DNA of 6,454 nt from Burkholderiales bacterium (GTDB lineage Bacteria; Pseudomonadota; Gammaproteobacteria; Burkholderiales; Burkholderiaceae_C): contig JANXTP010000001.1 in assembly GCA_025352345.1 (NCBI GenBank), forward strand, positions 1 to 6,454. The letters are read 5' to 3'. The position numbers and the translations under genes are program-made. The notes beneath the pieces were generated by a model, which searched no databases, was not told where the DNA came from, and saw only the letters and a program-made list of their open reading frames with translations. Positions 1-6,273 of the stretch are shown in pieces. The first letter of the stretch is position 1. Each line of letters starts with the position of its first letter.

Positions 1-1157
1 AGAAGAGCTTCCGCCCCGGCAACGTGGTCGCGATGACCTTCCTCAACGCGACCAGCCCGCAGACGATCAACCTGATGCGCGGCGCGATGGTCGGCATCGG
101 CTTCAAGGCGCAGCGGCTGGCCAACGACCTGCTGCAGCGCCTGGCGCGCAAGCAGACTGCCTTGCCGCCTGCGACGGTCGGCACCGCGCCGATCAAGGAA
201 CAGGTGATCCACTTCATCAACAAGAAGCTGCCCGGTGGCCTGCCGAAGAAGACCGCGCGTGCCTTGCTCGACATCGAGGACAAGGACTACGTGCCCATCA
301 TCCGCGACCCGCAGACGACGACGGCGGAGACCGAGGCGGTGTTCTATTTCCCGGGGTGCGGCTCGGAGCGGCTGTTCTCGCAGGTGGGCCTGGCCACGCA
401 GGCGATGCTGTGGCACGCCGGTGTGCAGACGGTGCTGCCGCCGGGTTATTTATGCTGCGGTTACCCGCAGCGCGGCAGCGGTCAGTACGACAAGGCCGAC
501 AAGATCATCACCGACAACCGCGTGCTGTTTCACCGCGTGGCCAACACGCTGAACTACCTCGACATCAAGACGGTGGTGGTCAGCTGCGGCACCTGCTACG
601 ACCAGCTGCAGGGCTATCAGTTCGACGCGATCTTTCCTGGCTGCCGGATCATCGACATCCATGAATATCTGTTGGAGAAGGGCATCACCTTGCCAGGGCA
701 GGGCGGTTACCTGTACCACGACCCTTGCCACAGCCCGATGAAGCTGCAGGAGCCGATGAAGACGGTGAAGGCGCTGCTGGGCCCCAACGTGATCGACGCC
801 AAACGCTGCTGCGGCGAAAGCGGCACACTGGGCGTCACGCGCCCCGACATCAGCACGCAGGTGCGCTTCCGCAAGGAAGAGGAGCTGCGCAAGGATGAGG
901 CGGCGCTGCGCAAAGTCATGGCGACCGCCGCTGGCAGCGACGGCGGTGCGATCGCCGAAACCGGTACGGTCAAGGTGCTGACCTCGTGCCCGAGCTGCCT
1001 GCAGGGCTTGAGCCGCTACACCGGCGACCTGCAGAACGGCCTGCTCGAAGCCGACTACATCGTCGTCGAAATGGCCAACCAGCTGCTCGGCCCCGACTGG
1101 ATGCCGCAGTACGTCTCGCGTGCCAACCAGGGCGGTATCGAGCGGGTTCTGGTGTGA
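1..1157 (+). CDS. FAD/FMN-binding oxidoreductase with two CCG iron-sulfur domains (DUF3683-type), C-terminal part
   Basis: The frame is already open at base 3 and ends at TGA 1155-1157, so the gene begins outside the window. The GTG at 24 is internal and not a start. Two cysteine-rich CCG modules are visible, of the kind that bind Fe-S clusters in HdrB, GlcF and LutA. Module 1 has Cys in PGCG (codon at 357), a CC pair (453-458) and CGTC (585 and 594). Module 2 has DPCH (726), RCC (807-812) and CPSC (987 and 996). All expected cysteines are present. From family knowledge, Burkholderiales carry a very large protein joining DUF3683, FAD-linked oxidase (D-lactate/glycolate dehydrogenase-like), ferredoxin and CCG domains, and this tail fits it. 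A role in oxidising a 2-hydroxyacid with electrons passed to quinone is inferred; the substrate is unknown. A stand-alone GlcF-like subunit is the alternative. The HIT gene overlaps its last 4 nt. Confidence 0.82.
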   Translation, partial: KSFRPGNVVAMTFLNATSPQTINLMRGAMVGIGFKAQRLANDLLQRLARKQTALPPATVGTAPIKEQVIHFINKKLPGGLPKKTARALLDIEDKDYVPIIRDPQTTTAETEAVFYFPGCGSERLFSQVGLATQAMLWHAGVQTVLPPGYLCCGYPQRGSGQYDKADKIITDNRVLFHRVANTLNYLDIKTVVVSCGTCYDQLQGYQFDAIFPGCRIIDIHEYLLEKGITLPGQGGYLYHDPCHSPMKLQEPMKTVKALLGPNVIDAKRCCGESGTLGVTRPDISTQVRFRKEEELRKDEAALRKVMATAAGSDGGAIAETGTVKVLTSCPSCLQGLSRYTGDLQNGLLEADYIVVEMANQLLGPDWMPQYVSRANQGGIERVLV

Positions 1158-1600
1158 CGGCGCACGATCCTGATTGCGAGCTCTGCCGCACCGCCGGCGG
1201 CCACGTCGTCGCACGCACCGCCGCGCTGCGCGTCGTGCGGCCCGACGATGCGAACTTCCCGGCCACCTACCGTGTCGTCTGGAACGCTCACGTGGCCGAG
1301 TGGACCGACCTGCCACCCGAGCAGCGCAGCCTGTGCATGCGTGCCGTGGCGAAGGTCGAGACGGTGCTGCGCGAAGCACTCGTGCCGACCAAGATCAACC
1401 TCGCGAGCCTCGGCAATCTGGTGCCGCACCTGCACTGGCATGTCATTGCGCGCTTCGACTGGGACAGCCACTACCCACAGCCAGTGTGGGGCACGGCACA
1501 GCGCGCCGTGGAGCCGCCCGCCGCGCAACGACTGGCACTCGGGCTGGAAGCCCTCGACGCACGCGTCGCCGCAGCCATCGCGACGTTGGGTGGCGACTAA
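1154..1600 (+). CDS. HIT (histidine triad) family nucleotide-binding protein, likely nucleotidyl hydrolase
   Basis: The product is 148 aa, normal for a single-domain HIT protein. The triad HLHWHV lies at residues 92-97 (His 92, 94, 96), followed by the RFDWDSHYPQPVWG stretch I recall from the diadenosine tetraphosphate hydrolase-like branch in betaproteobacteria. The middle triad His probably attacks the alpha-phosphate of a nucleotide substrate; the actual substrate cannot be read from sequence. An N-terminal CELC (Cys 8 and 11), with a possible His 46, resembles the zinc site seen in some HIT proteins, which is inference. The GTG start at 1154 overlaps the upstream TGA as GTGA, implying translational coupling, and places Cys 8/11 where the family has them. 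The frame stays open further upstream, but that extension is Arg-rich shadow sequence inside the oxidoreductase gene. The protein is probably cytoplasmic, with no signal or membrane segment. Confidence 0.9.
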   Translation: MTAHDPDCELCRTAGGHVVARTAALRVVRPDDANFPATYRVVWNAHVAEWTDLPPEQRSLCMRAVAKVETVLREALVPTKINLASLGNLVPHLHWHVIARFDWDSHYPQPVWGTAQRAVEPPAAQRLALGLEALDARVAAAIATLGGD

Positions 1601-1628
1601 ACTGGGCAACACCTCTCCGAGATCTCCG

Positions 1629-2042
1629 ATGGCTGGCCTGACCCCCGACACCCCGCAACCCACCGCTGTCACCGTGCACCAGCAGTCGCGCGTGCTCGAG
1701 GTCGGGTTTGCCGATGGCAACAAGTTCCGCATTCCGTTCGAGCTGATGCGGGTGTATTCGCCGTCGGCCGAAGTGCAGGGCCACGGGCCGGGGCAAGAGG
1801 TGCTGCAAACCGGCAAGCGCGAGGTCGAGGTCGTCGCGTTGGAGCCGGTCGGCAACTACGCGGTGCTGCCGATGTTCTCTGACGGGCACAACACCGGCAT
1901 CTACTCCTGGGATTACCTGTACTTCCTCGGCTCGCAGCAGGCCCAGCTGTGGCAGCAGTACGAAGAACGCCTCGGCGCTGCCGGCCTGAGCCGCGACGCG
2001 CCGATGGCAGCGCCCGCTGGCTCGGCCTGCGGCAGCCATTGA
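1629..2042 (+). CDS. DUF971 / gamma-butyrobetaine hydroxylase-like N-terminal domain protein
   Basis: The product is 137 aa, and residues about 12-115 form one DUF971 domain. Visible hallmarks are FELMRVYSPSAEVQGHG (37-53), GKREVEVVALEPVGNY (62-77) and SDGHNTGIYSWDYL (84-97); the last is the family signature. The domain is homologous to the small N-terminal domain of gamma-butyrobetaine hydroxylase, where a Cys3His site binds zinc. Here the matching segment reads SPSAEV with no cysteine, so that zinc site is absent. I believe this is usual for betaproteobacterial members. The only Cys is in the C-terminal ACGSH. No enzymatic function is established. The steady position between HIT and ubiE suggests a housekeeping link, perhaps with ubiquinone or Fe-S metabolism, but this is only inferred from context. 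ATG 1629 is chosen because the domain starts soon after it and it lies 28 nt past the HIT stop; the ribosome binding site is weak. Confidence 0.85.
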   Translation: MAGLTPDTPQPTAVTVHQQSRVLEVGFADGNKFRIPFELMRVYSPSAEVQGHGPGQEVLQTGKREVEVVALEPVGNYAVLPMFSDGHNTGIYSWDYLYFLGSQQAQLWQQYEERLGAAGLSRDAPMAAPAGSACGSH

Positions 2043-2061
2043 TCACCCACCAAGGCGACTC

Positions 2062-2793
2062 GTGAGCAACACCCATTTCGGTTTCAAGTCGGTCGACGAA
2101 TCACAGAAGGCCCGCCGGGTGCGCGGTGTGTTCGACTCGGTGGCATCACGCTACGACGTCATGAACGACCTGATGTCGATGGGCCTGCACCGCGCCTGGA
2201 AGGCGTACACCATCGCGGTGGCGAACCCGCGACCTGGGAACAGCGTGCTCGACATCGCAGGTGGCACCGGCGACTTGGCCGCGGCCTTCCACCAGAAGGT
2301 CGGCGCCAGCGGCACCGTGGTCCACACCGACATCAACGAAGCGATGCTGCGCCAGGGGCGCGACCGCCTCACCGACACCGGCGTGATGCTGCCTACCGCG
2401 CTGTGCGATGCCGAGACACTGCCATTTGCCACCAACACCTTCGATCTGGTGTCGGTGGCCTTCGGCTTGCGCAACATGACGCACAAGGACCGCGCACTGG
2501 CCGAGATGAACCGTGTGTTGCGCCCTGGTGGCCGCCTACTGGTGCTGGAATTCTCGAAAGTCGCCAAGCCGCTGGAGAAGGTCTACGACTGGTATTCGTT
2601 CAAGGTGCTGCCGAAGATCGGTGAGTGGGTCGCGGGCGACGCCGACAGCTACCGCTACCTGGCCGAGTCGATCCGCATGCACCCCGACCAGGACGCGCTG
2701 AAGGCGATGATGAAGGCCGCCGGTTTCGGCCATGTCGACGTGCACAACCTCAGCGCCGGCATCGTCGCGCTGCATGTCGGCATCAAATGCTGA
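2062..2793 (+). CDS. ubiE: Ubiquinone/menaquinone biosynthesis C-methyltransferase UbiE
   Basis: The product is 243 aa, close to E. coli UbiE (251 aa). It transfers a methyl group from S-adenosylmethionine to the ring carbon of 2-polyprenyl-6-methoxy-1,4-benzoquinol in ubiquinone synthesis, and to demethylmenaquinol where menaquinone is made. Visible family motifs are YDVMNDLMSMGLHRAWK (31-47), the SAM-binding glycine loop VLDIAGGTGD (62-71), the acidic TD (89-90) after strand 2, FGLRNMTHK (134-142), RVLRPGGRLLVLEFSK (151-166), YLAESIRMHPDQ (199-210) and NLSAGIVALHVG (229-240). There is no signal peptide; the enzyme acts in the cytosol or loosely at the inner membrane. The GTG start has AAGG at 2052-2055 ahead of it and gives the usual N-terminus. 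The gene closes the housekeeping block: the next gene is epsD rather than the ubiquinone genes normally found after ubiE in this order. Confidence 0.97.
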   Translation: MSNTHFGFKSVDESQKARRVRGVFDSVASRYDVMNDLMSMGLHRAWKAYTIAVANPRPGNSVLDIAGGTGDLAAAFHQKVGASGTVVHTDINEAMLRQGRDRLTDTGVMLPTALCDAETLPFATNTFDLVSVAFGLRNMTHKDRALAEMNRVLRPGGRLLVLEFSKVAKPLEKVYDWYSFKVLPKIGEWVAGDADSYRYLAESIRMHPDQDALKAMMKAAGFGHVDVHNLSAGIVALHVGIKC

Positions 2794-2861
2794 GTGGCGA
2801 CAGCGTCTCGCTTACCAGCTGCTACATATTCACGTTTTTCCGCATTGCCATTTGGCCGCGC

Positions 2862-2875
2862 CCCGCGTTCGCGGG
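2862..2875. repeat. Short GC-rich inverted repeat in the ubiE-epsD junction
   Basis: CCCGCG-TT-CGCGGG is a perfect 6-bp inverted repeat, able to form a 5-bp stem with a GTTC loop. No T tract follows; the only T run (2835-2839) lies before it. It is therefore not a canonical intrinsic terminator for ubiE. It could be a protein-binding palindrome or a weak transcriptional pause. Such short palindromes also arise by chance in GC-rich DNA. Confidence 0.3.
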
Positions 2876-2893
2876 TGGTCGTGATGTCATGCT

Positions 2894-2909
2894 AGGCAGC
2901 TACACTGCC
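2894..2909 (+). promoter_or_regulatory. Candidate sigma-54 (-24/-12) promoter for the eps operon
   Basis: AGGCAGCTACACTGCC has GG at 2895-2896 and GC at 2907-2908 with exactly 10 nt between. Against the consensus TGGCACG-N4-TTGCW it keeps GGCA and TGC, with the remaining consensus positions unmatched. Transcription would start near 2919-2920, leaving a leader of about 58 nt before epsD. From family knowledge, EpsH/PEP-CTERM loci often encode the sigma-54-dependent regulator PrsR, which makes this plausible. Two cautions apply. The match is built from the inverted repeat GGCAG-N5-CTGCC, which could instead be an operator. TACACT at 2901-2906 could also serve as a sigma-70 -10 box, though I see no good -35. 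Confidence 0.35.
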
Positions 2910-2964
2910 CCACGGCTTCGCTTTTGGCGCTCGCCGCCTGGCATCGCTGCCCTGTCAACCTGTT

Positions 2965-2969
2965 GGAGA
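2965..2969 (+). promoter_or_regulatory. Ribosome binding site of epsD
   Basis: GGAGA lies 8 nt before ATG 2978. It fixes that ATG as the start: the frame remains open back to about 2924, but no Shine-Dalgarno sequence or signal-peptide-like beginning supports a longer form. Confidence 0.7.
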
Positions 2970-2977
2970 TACCCTGG

Positions 2978-3988
2978 ATGATTTCGAGTCTTGACGGACG
3001 TGGCGTCTGCCGCGAAAGCCGATTCGGTGGCCGCATCACACTGATCGCACTGGCTGCCTCCCTCGTTCTGCTGGCGGGTTGCGGCGACAAGAACAAAGAC
3101 AAATCCGCCTCGCAGGCCGCGGCCAAGGTCAACAAGGAAGAGATCACTGTCCACCAGATCGACTTCGTGCTGCAGCTGCAGCAGCAGCGCGGCCTGCAGC
3201 CTGAACAGGCGGAGGTGGCCGGCAAGCAGATTCTGGAGCGCCTGATCGACCAAGAGCTGGCGGTGCAGAAAGCCGAAGACCTGAAGCTCGACCGCGACCC
3301 GCGCGTGGTGCAGCAGATCGAAGCCGCACGGCGCGAAATCATCGCCCGGGCCTACATCGAGAAAACCGGCGAGGCCGCCTCCAAACCCACCGACGCCGAG
3401 ATCAAGGCCTACTACGAAGCCAAGCCTGCGCTGTTTGCTGCACGCCGCATCTACAGCCTGCAGGAAATCGCCATCGAGGCCAAGCCCGAGCAGGTCGCGA
3501 CGCTGCGTGAGCAGCTCGGTGCTTCGAAGAGCATCAACGACTTTGTCGAGTTTCTGAAAGCCAACGGCTATCGATTCGCGGGCAACCAGGCGGTGCGCCC
3601 GGCCGAGCAGCTGCCGCTGAACCTGCTCGACACCTTCGCCAAGCTCAACGACGGCCAGGCCGTCTTGCTGCCCTCGGCCACCGGCGCCCAGGTGGTGTTG
3701 GTGGTGGGCTCACGATCGGAACCGGTCGATGAGGCGCGCGCCAAGCCGGCTATCGAGCAGTTTTTGTCGAACGATGCCAAGCGCAAGCTCGTTGAATCCG
3801 ACATCAAGGCACTGCGTGCGGCCGCGAAGATCGAATACAAGGGCAAGTTCGGGCCGGCGGCAGCGGATGCCGCTTCAGCCCCGCCGGCAACGGCCGCCGC
3901 ACCAGCACCGGTCTCCCCGCCGCCGTCTGCGGCTTCCGCGGGTGGTCTGAGCGCCACTGACATCAGCAAAGGGATGGGCCTGAAGTGA
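2978..3988 (+). CDS. epsD: EpsD-family peptidyl-prolyl cis-trans isomerase-like lipoprotein
   Basis: The product is 336 aa. A charged N-region (Arg 8, 12, 15, 19) and hydrophobic core (20-33) lead to a lipobox LLAGC with Cys 35, so it is a predicted lipoprotein. Asp at +2 relative to Cys is at position 37 (C-G-D), so by the E. coli +2 rule outer-membrane sorting is expected. Residues about 48-150 form a helical SurA-like N-domain (VNKEEITVHQIDFVL, LIDQELAVQKAEDLKLDRDPRVVQQIE). Residues about 153-250 occupy the parvulin position but lack the usual GG-LGW and GYHI motifs. A helix (about 254-286) follows. Next come an Ala/Pro/Ser-rich stretch (294-322) and a distinct end, GGLSATDISKGMGLK. Its place before epsE, epsF and epsG matches the EpsD family of methanolan-type loci. 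A role in folding or assembling envelope parts of the export machine is inferred. The gene ends in TGATG, shared with epsE. Confidence 0.85.
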   Translation: MISSLDGRGVCRESRFGGRITLIALAASLVLLAGCGDKNKDKSASQAAAKVNKEEITVHQIDFVLQLQQQRGLQPEQAEVAGKQILERLIDQELAVQKAEDLKLDRDPRVVQQIEAARREIIARAYIEKTGEAASKPTDAEIKAYYEAKPALFAARRIYSLQEIAIEAKPEQVATLREQLGASKSINDFVEFLKANGYRFAGNQAVRPAEQLPLNLLDTFAKLNDGQAVLLPSATGAQVVLVVGSRSEPVDEARAKPAIEQFLSNDAKRKLVESDIKALRAAAKIEYKGKFGPAAADAASAPPATAAAPAPVSPPPSAASAGGLSATDISKGMGLK

Positions 3989-4830
3989 TGAAACACAACC
4001 TGCAATCCGCGCTGCTGACGGCTTTGATAGCCGTTTTCTTTTGTTCCGTGTCGCCGCTGACGCAGGCGCAGGCACCCGCCGCGTCCAGCGCGGCGCCGGC
4101 GGCCAACGAATACAAGCTCGGTTCGGGCGATGTGATCCGCATCAGCGTCTACCAGAACCCCGACCTGACGCTCGAAACGCGCGTCACCGAAGCCGGGCTC
4201 GTCACCTACCCGCTGCTGGGCACCATCCGCCTCGGTGGTCTGGGTGTCACGGCCGCTGAGAAGCTGATCACCGACGGCCTGCGCAACGGCAACTTCGTCA
4301 AGCAGCCGCAAGTCACCATCGTGGTCGAGCAGGTGCGCGGCAACCAGGCCAGTGTGCTGGGTCAGGTCAACCGGCCTGGTCGCTTCCCGCTCGAAGTGGC
4401 CGACATGCGCCTGACCGACTTGCTGGCCACCGCTGGCGGCACCTCGCCGATCGGCTCCGATCTGGTGGTGTTGTCGGGCACCCGCAATGGCGCGGCCTAC
4501 CGTGTCGAAGTCGATCTGCCCACCTTGTTCGGCCCCGGTGGGCGCGACAAGGATGTGCTGGTGCAGAACGGTGACACGCTGTGGGTCGACCGGCAGCCGC
4601 TGATCTTCATCTACGGTGAAGTCCAGCGCCCGGGCTCCACGCGGCTGGAGCGTGGCATGACGGTGATGCAGGCCTTGGCCACCGGTGGCGGTCTCACGTT
4701 GCGCGGCACCGAACGCGGCATCCGCGTGCACCGCAAGGGCGCCGACGGCAAGGTACAGGTCTTGCAGCCCAAGATGGATGACACCTTGCTCGAGGGCGAC
4801 GTGGTATTCGTCCAAGAGAGCCTGTTCTGA
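3988..4830 (+). CDS. epsE: EpsE-type polysaccharide export protein (OPX, Wza-related)
   Basis: The product is 280 aa. A Sec signal peptide (KHN, hydrophobic 8-22) ends in AQA, with likely cleavage near residue 29. Cys 19 sits in FFCS, which is not a lipobox, so unlike Wza this is probably not a lipoprotein. The Poly_export domain covers about 41-115 (YKLGSGDVIRISVYQNPDL; TYPLLGTIRLGGLGVTA; QPQVTIVV). Two SLBB domains follow, about 119-200 (VLGQVNRPGRFPL) and 206-275 (IYGEVQRPGSTRLERGMTVMQAL). The protein ends at VVFVQESLF, with no C-terminal amphipathic helix of the kind that forms Wza's outer-membrane pore. It should carry polymer across the periplasm in line with EpsF/EpsG, probably with a separate outer-membrane barrel. 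The start is ATG 3988, overlapping the epsD stop by 1 nt (TGATG). GTG one codon earlier is possible but less likely. Confidence 0.93.
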   Translation: MKHNLQSALLTALIAVFFCSVSPLTQAQAPAASSAAPAANEYKLGSGDVIRISVYQNPDLTLETRVTEAGLVTYPLLGTIRLGGLGVTAAEKLITDGLRNGNFVKQPQVTIVVEQVRGNQASVLGQVNRPGRFPLEVADMRLTDLLATAGGTSPIGSDLVVLSGTRNGAAYRVEVDLPTLFGPGGRDKDVLVQNGDTLWVDRQPLIFIYGEVQRPGSTRLERGMTVMQALATGGGLTLRGTERGIRVHRKGADGKVQVLQPKMDDTLLEGDVVFVQESLF

Positions 4831-4832
4831 CC

Positions 4833-4836
4833 GGAG
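4833..4836 (+). promoter_or_regulatory. Ribosome binding site of epsF
   Basis: GGAG lies 6 nt before GTG 4843, within the 12-nt gap after the epsE stop. It supports the GTG start, which also places the first membrane segment at a normal distance from the N-terminus. Confidence 0.7.
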
Positions 4837-4842
4837 CTAACG

Positions 4843-6273
4843 GTGACTTTCGCCAATTTCCTTGCCATCGTTCGGGCCCGCCTTCGAATACTTCTCCTGG
4901 TGATGGGAGTCACCGTGCTCACCGCAGTGATCGTCAGCCTGCTGCTGCCTAAAAAATACCTGGCGACCGCCTCTGTCGTCGTTGATGCAAAGCCCGATCC
5001 GGTGTCGGCGCTGATTTACCCTGGTCTGGCATCGCCCGCGTTCATGGCCACCCAGGTCGATGTCCTTGTAAGCGACCGTGTCGCCTTACGCGTCGTCCGC
5101 GATTTGAAGCTCACTGAAAACCCGGAGATCCGCCAGCAGTGGCAGGACGCAACCGAGGGCGAGGGCACGGTCGAGCAGTGGCTCAGCGACAGCCTGAAAG
5201 GCAACCTTGACGTCAAACCCTCGAAGGAGAGCAATGTCATTTCTGTGGCGTACAAAGCACCTGACCCGCGCTTTGCGGCCGCCCTGGCCAACGCCTTTGT
5301 CCAGGCCTACATCGCGACCTCAGTGGAACTGCAGGTTGGCCCTGCCAAGCAATACAACACCTTTTTCGACGACCGGGCCAAGGCGGCCCGCGCTTCGCTT
5401 GAAGCGGCGCAGACCAAGCTGTCCAACTTTCAGCGCCAGAACGGCATCCTGGTCGATGACGAGCGCATGGACATTGAAACGGCGCGCATGAACGAGCTGT
5501 CGTCCCAACTGGTGGCGCTTCAGGGTCTGAGCGCTGAATCGAGCAGCCGGCAGGCGCAGGCAGGCGGCGCGTCGGCAGACCGATTGCAGGAAGTGCTGCT
5601 GAACCCAGTCGTCGGGCAACTGAAGGCCGACCTGGCCCGCTCCGAAACTCGGCTACGGGAGCTCAGCACGCATTACGGCGACAACCATCCGCAGGTGGTC
5701 GAAGCCCGCGCGAACATCGCCGAACTCCGCGCCCGGCTTGAAGCTGAAACCCGTCGCGTCACCGGCGGCGCCACCGTCACCAACACCATCAACCGCCAGC
5801 GTGAAGCAGACACACGGGCGGCGCTGGAGACCCAGCGGGTCAAGGTGCTGCGCATGAAGGCGATGCGCAATGAAGCCTCGGTGCTGCAGCGCGACGTTGA
5901 GACCGCTCAGCGTGCGTTTGAGGGCGTGTCAGCCCGTCTTACCCAAAGCGGTCTGGAAAGCCAGACCACGCAAAGCAATGTCAATGTGTTGAGCCAAGCG
6001 GTCGCGCCCGTGAAGCCAACATCTCCTAATGTTCTTTTGAGTTTGGCGCTGTCGATCGTCGTCGGCCTGATCTTCGGCACGGGCCTTGTGTTGTTGCTCG
6101 AACTGCGCGACCGCCGCGTGCGGGGTGTCGATGACGTGATGCAGGCCCTGAAGCTGCCGATCCTGGGCGTGATGCCCAAGCCGGGCACCCGCCGCAGCGG
6201 GCCGCAGCGCCTGCTCGGCATGGAGCAGCGCGTGCTGGGCAACAACGTGGCACCGAGCAAGGGAGCCGCGTGA
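4843..6273 (+). CDS. epsF: EpsF-type chain-length determinant (Wzz/PCP family, no kinase domain)
   Basis: The product is 476 aa and shows the polysaccharide co-polymerase layout. The first membrane helix spans about 15-35, ending at LLPKKY. The Wzz domain follows (ATASVVVDAKPDP, 41-53; FMATQVDVLVSDRVALRVV, 67-85). A long helical, coiled-coil-prone periplasmic region runs from about 172 to 375, rich in Ala, Arg, Gln and Glu, and includes YGDNHPQVVEARA (278-290). The proline motif PTSPN (392-396) precedes the second helix (about 397-420), and a cytoplasmic tail LRDRRVRGVDDV (421-432) closes with ILGVMPK. No Walker motifs are present, so the kinase is the separate downstream gene. It should form an inner-membrane oligomer that sets polymer length and docks to EpsE. 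Codon use in parts of the 5' and 3' ends (aaa aaa; tct cct aat gtt ctt ttg) is less GC-biased than in the neighbours, which is only a mild hint of different ancestry. Confidence 0.92.
   Translation: MTFANFLAIVRARLRILLLVMGVTVLTAVIVSLLLPKKYLATASVVVDAKPDPVSALIYPGLASPAFMATQVDVLVSDRVALRVVRDLKLTENPEIRQQWQDATEGEGTVEQWLSDSLKGNLDVKPSKESNVISVAYKAPDPRFAAALANAFVQAYIATSVELQVGPAKQYNTFFDDRAKAARASLEAAQTKLSNFQRQNGILVDDERMDIETARMNELSSQLVALQGLSAESSSRQAQAGGASADRLQEVLLNPVVGQLKADLARSETRLRELSTHYGDNHPQVVEARANIAELRARLEAETRRVTGGATVTNTINRQREADTRAALETQRVKVLRMKAMRNEASVLQRDVETAQRAFEGVSARLTQSGLESQTTQSNVNVLSQAVAPVKPTSPNVLLSLALSIVVGLIFGTGLVLLLELRDRRVRGVDDVMQALKLPILGVMPKPGTRRSGPQRLLGMEQRVLGNNVAPSKGAA

Noticed and set aside
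986..1153. Possible N-terminal extension of the HIT protein
   Set aside because: The extension is Arg/Pro-rich out-of-frame sequence of the oxidoreductase, covering its last CCG cysteines. GTG 1154 gives a normal HIT length.
450..1379. Minus-strand open frame of 309 codons under the oxidoreductase and HIT genes
   Set aside because: The product is Arg/Ala/His-rich with no motif, while the plus strand shows complete CCG and HIT motifs.
2797..2839. Possible intrinsic terminator after ubiE (GCGA...TCGC stem and a later TTTTT)
   Set aside because: The stem is only 4 bp, and the T run is about 24 nt further on, too far to form a rho-independent terminator.
3168..3202. CTGCAG/CAG-rich stretch resembling a microsatellite
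   Set aside because: It is short and imperfect, and it encodes a Gln/Leu-rich helix in the SurA-like N-domain of EpsD, so codon use explains it.
2870..3947. The 11-mer CGCGGGTGGTC occurs at 2870-2880 and 3937-3947, flanking most of epsD
   Set aside because: An 11-bp match in several kb of GC-rich DNA is expected by chance. One copy is coding, and no wider similarity surrounds it.
3568..4815. Long open frame (415 codons) on the minus strand across epsD and epsE
   Set aside because: It is antisense to two confidently recognised genes, and its translation is His/Gln/Arg/Ala-rich with no recognisable domain, as expected from a mirror of GC-rich codons.
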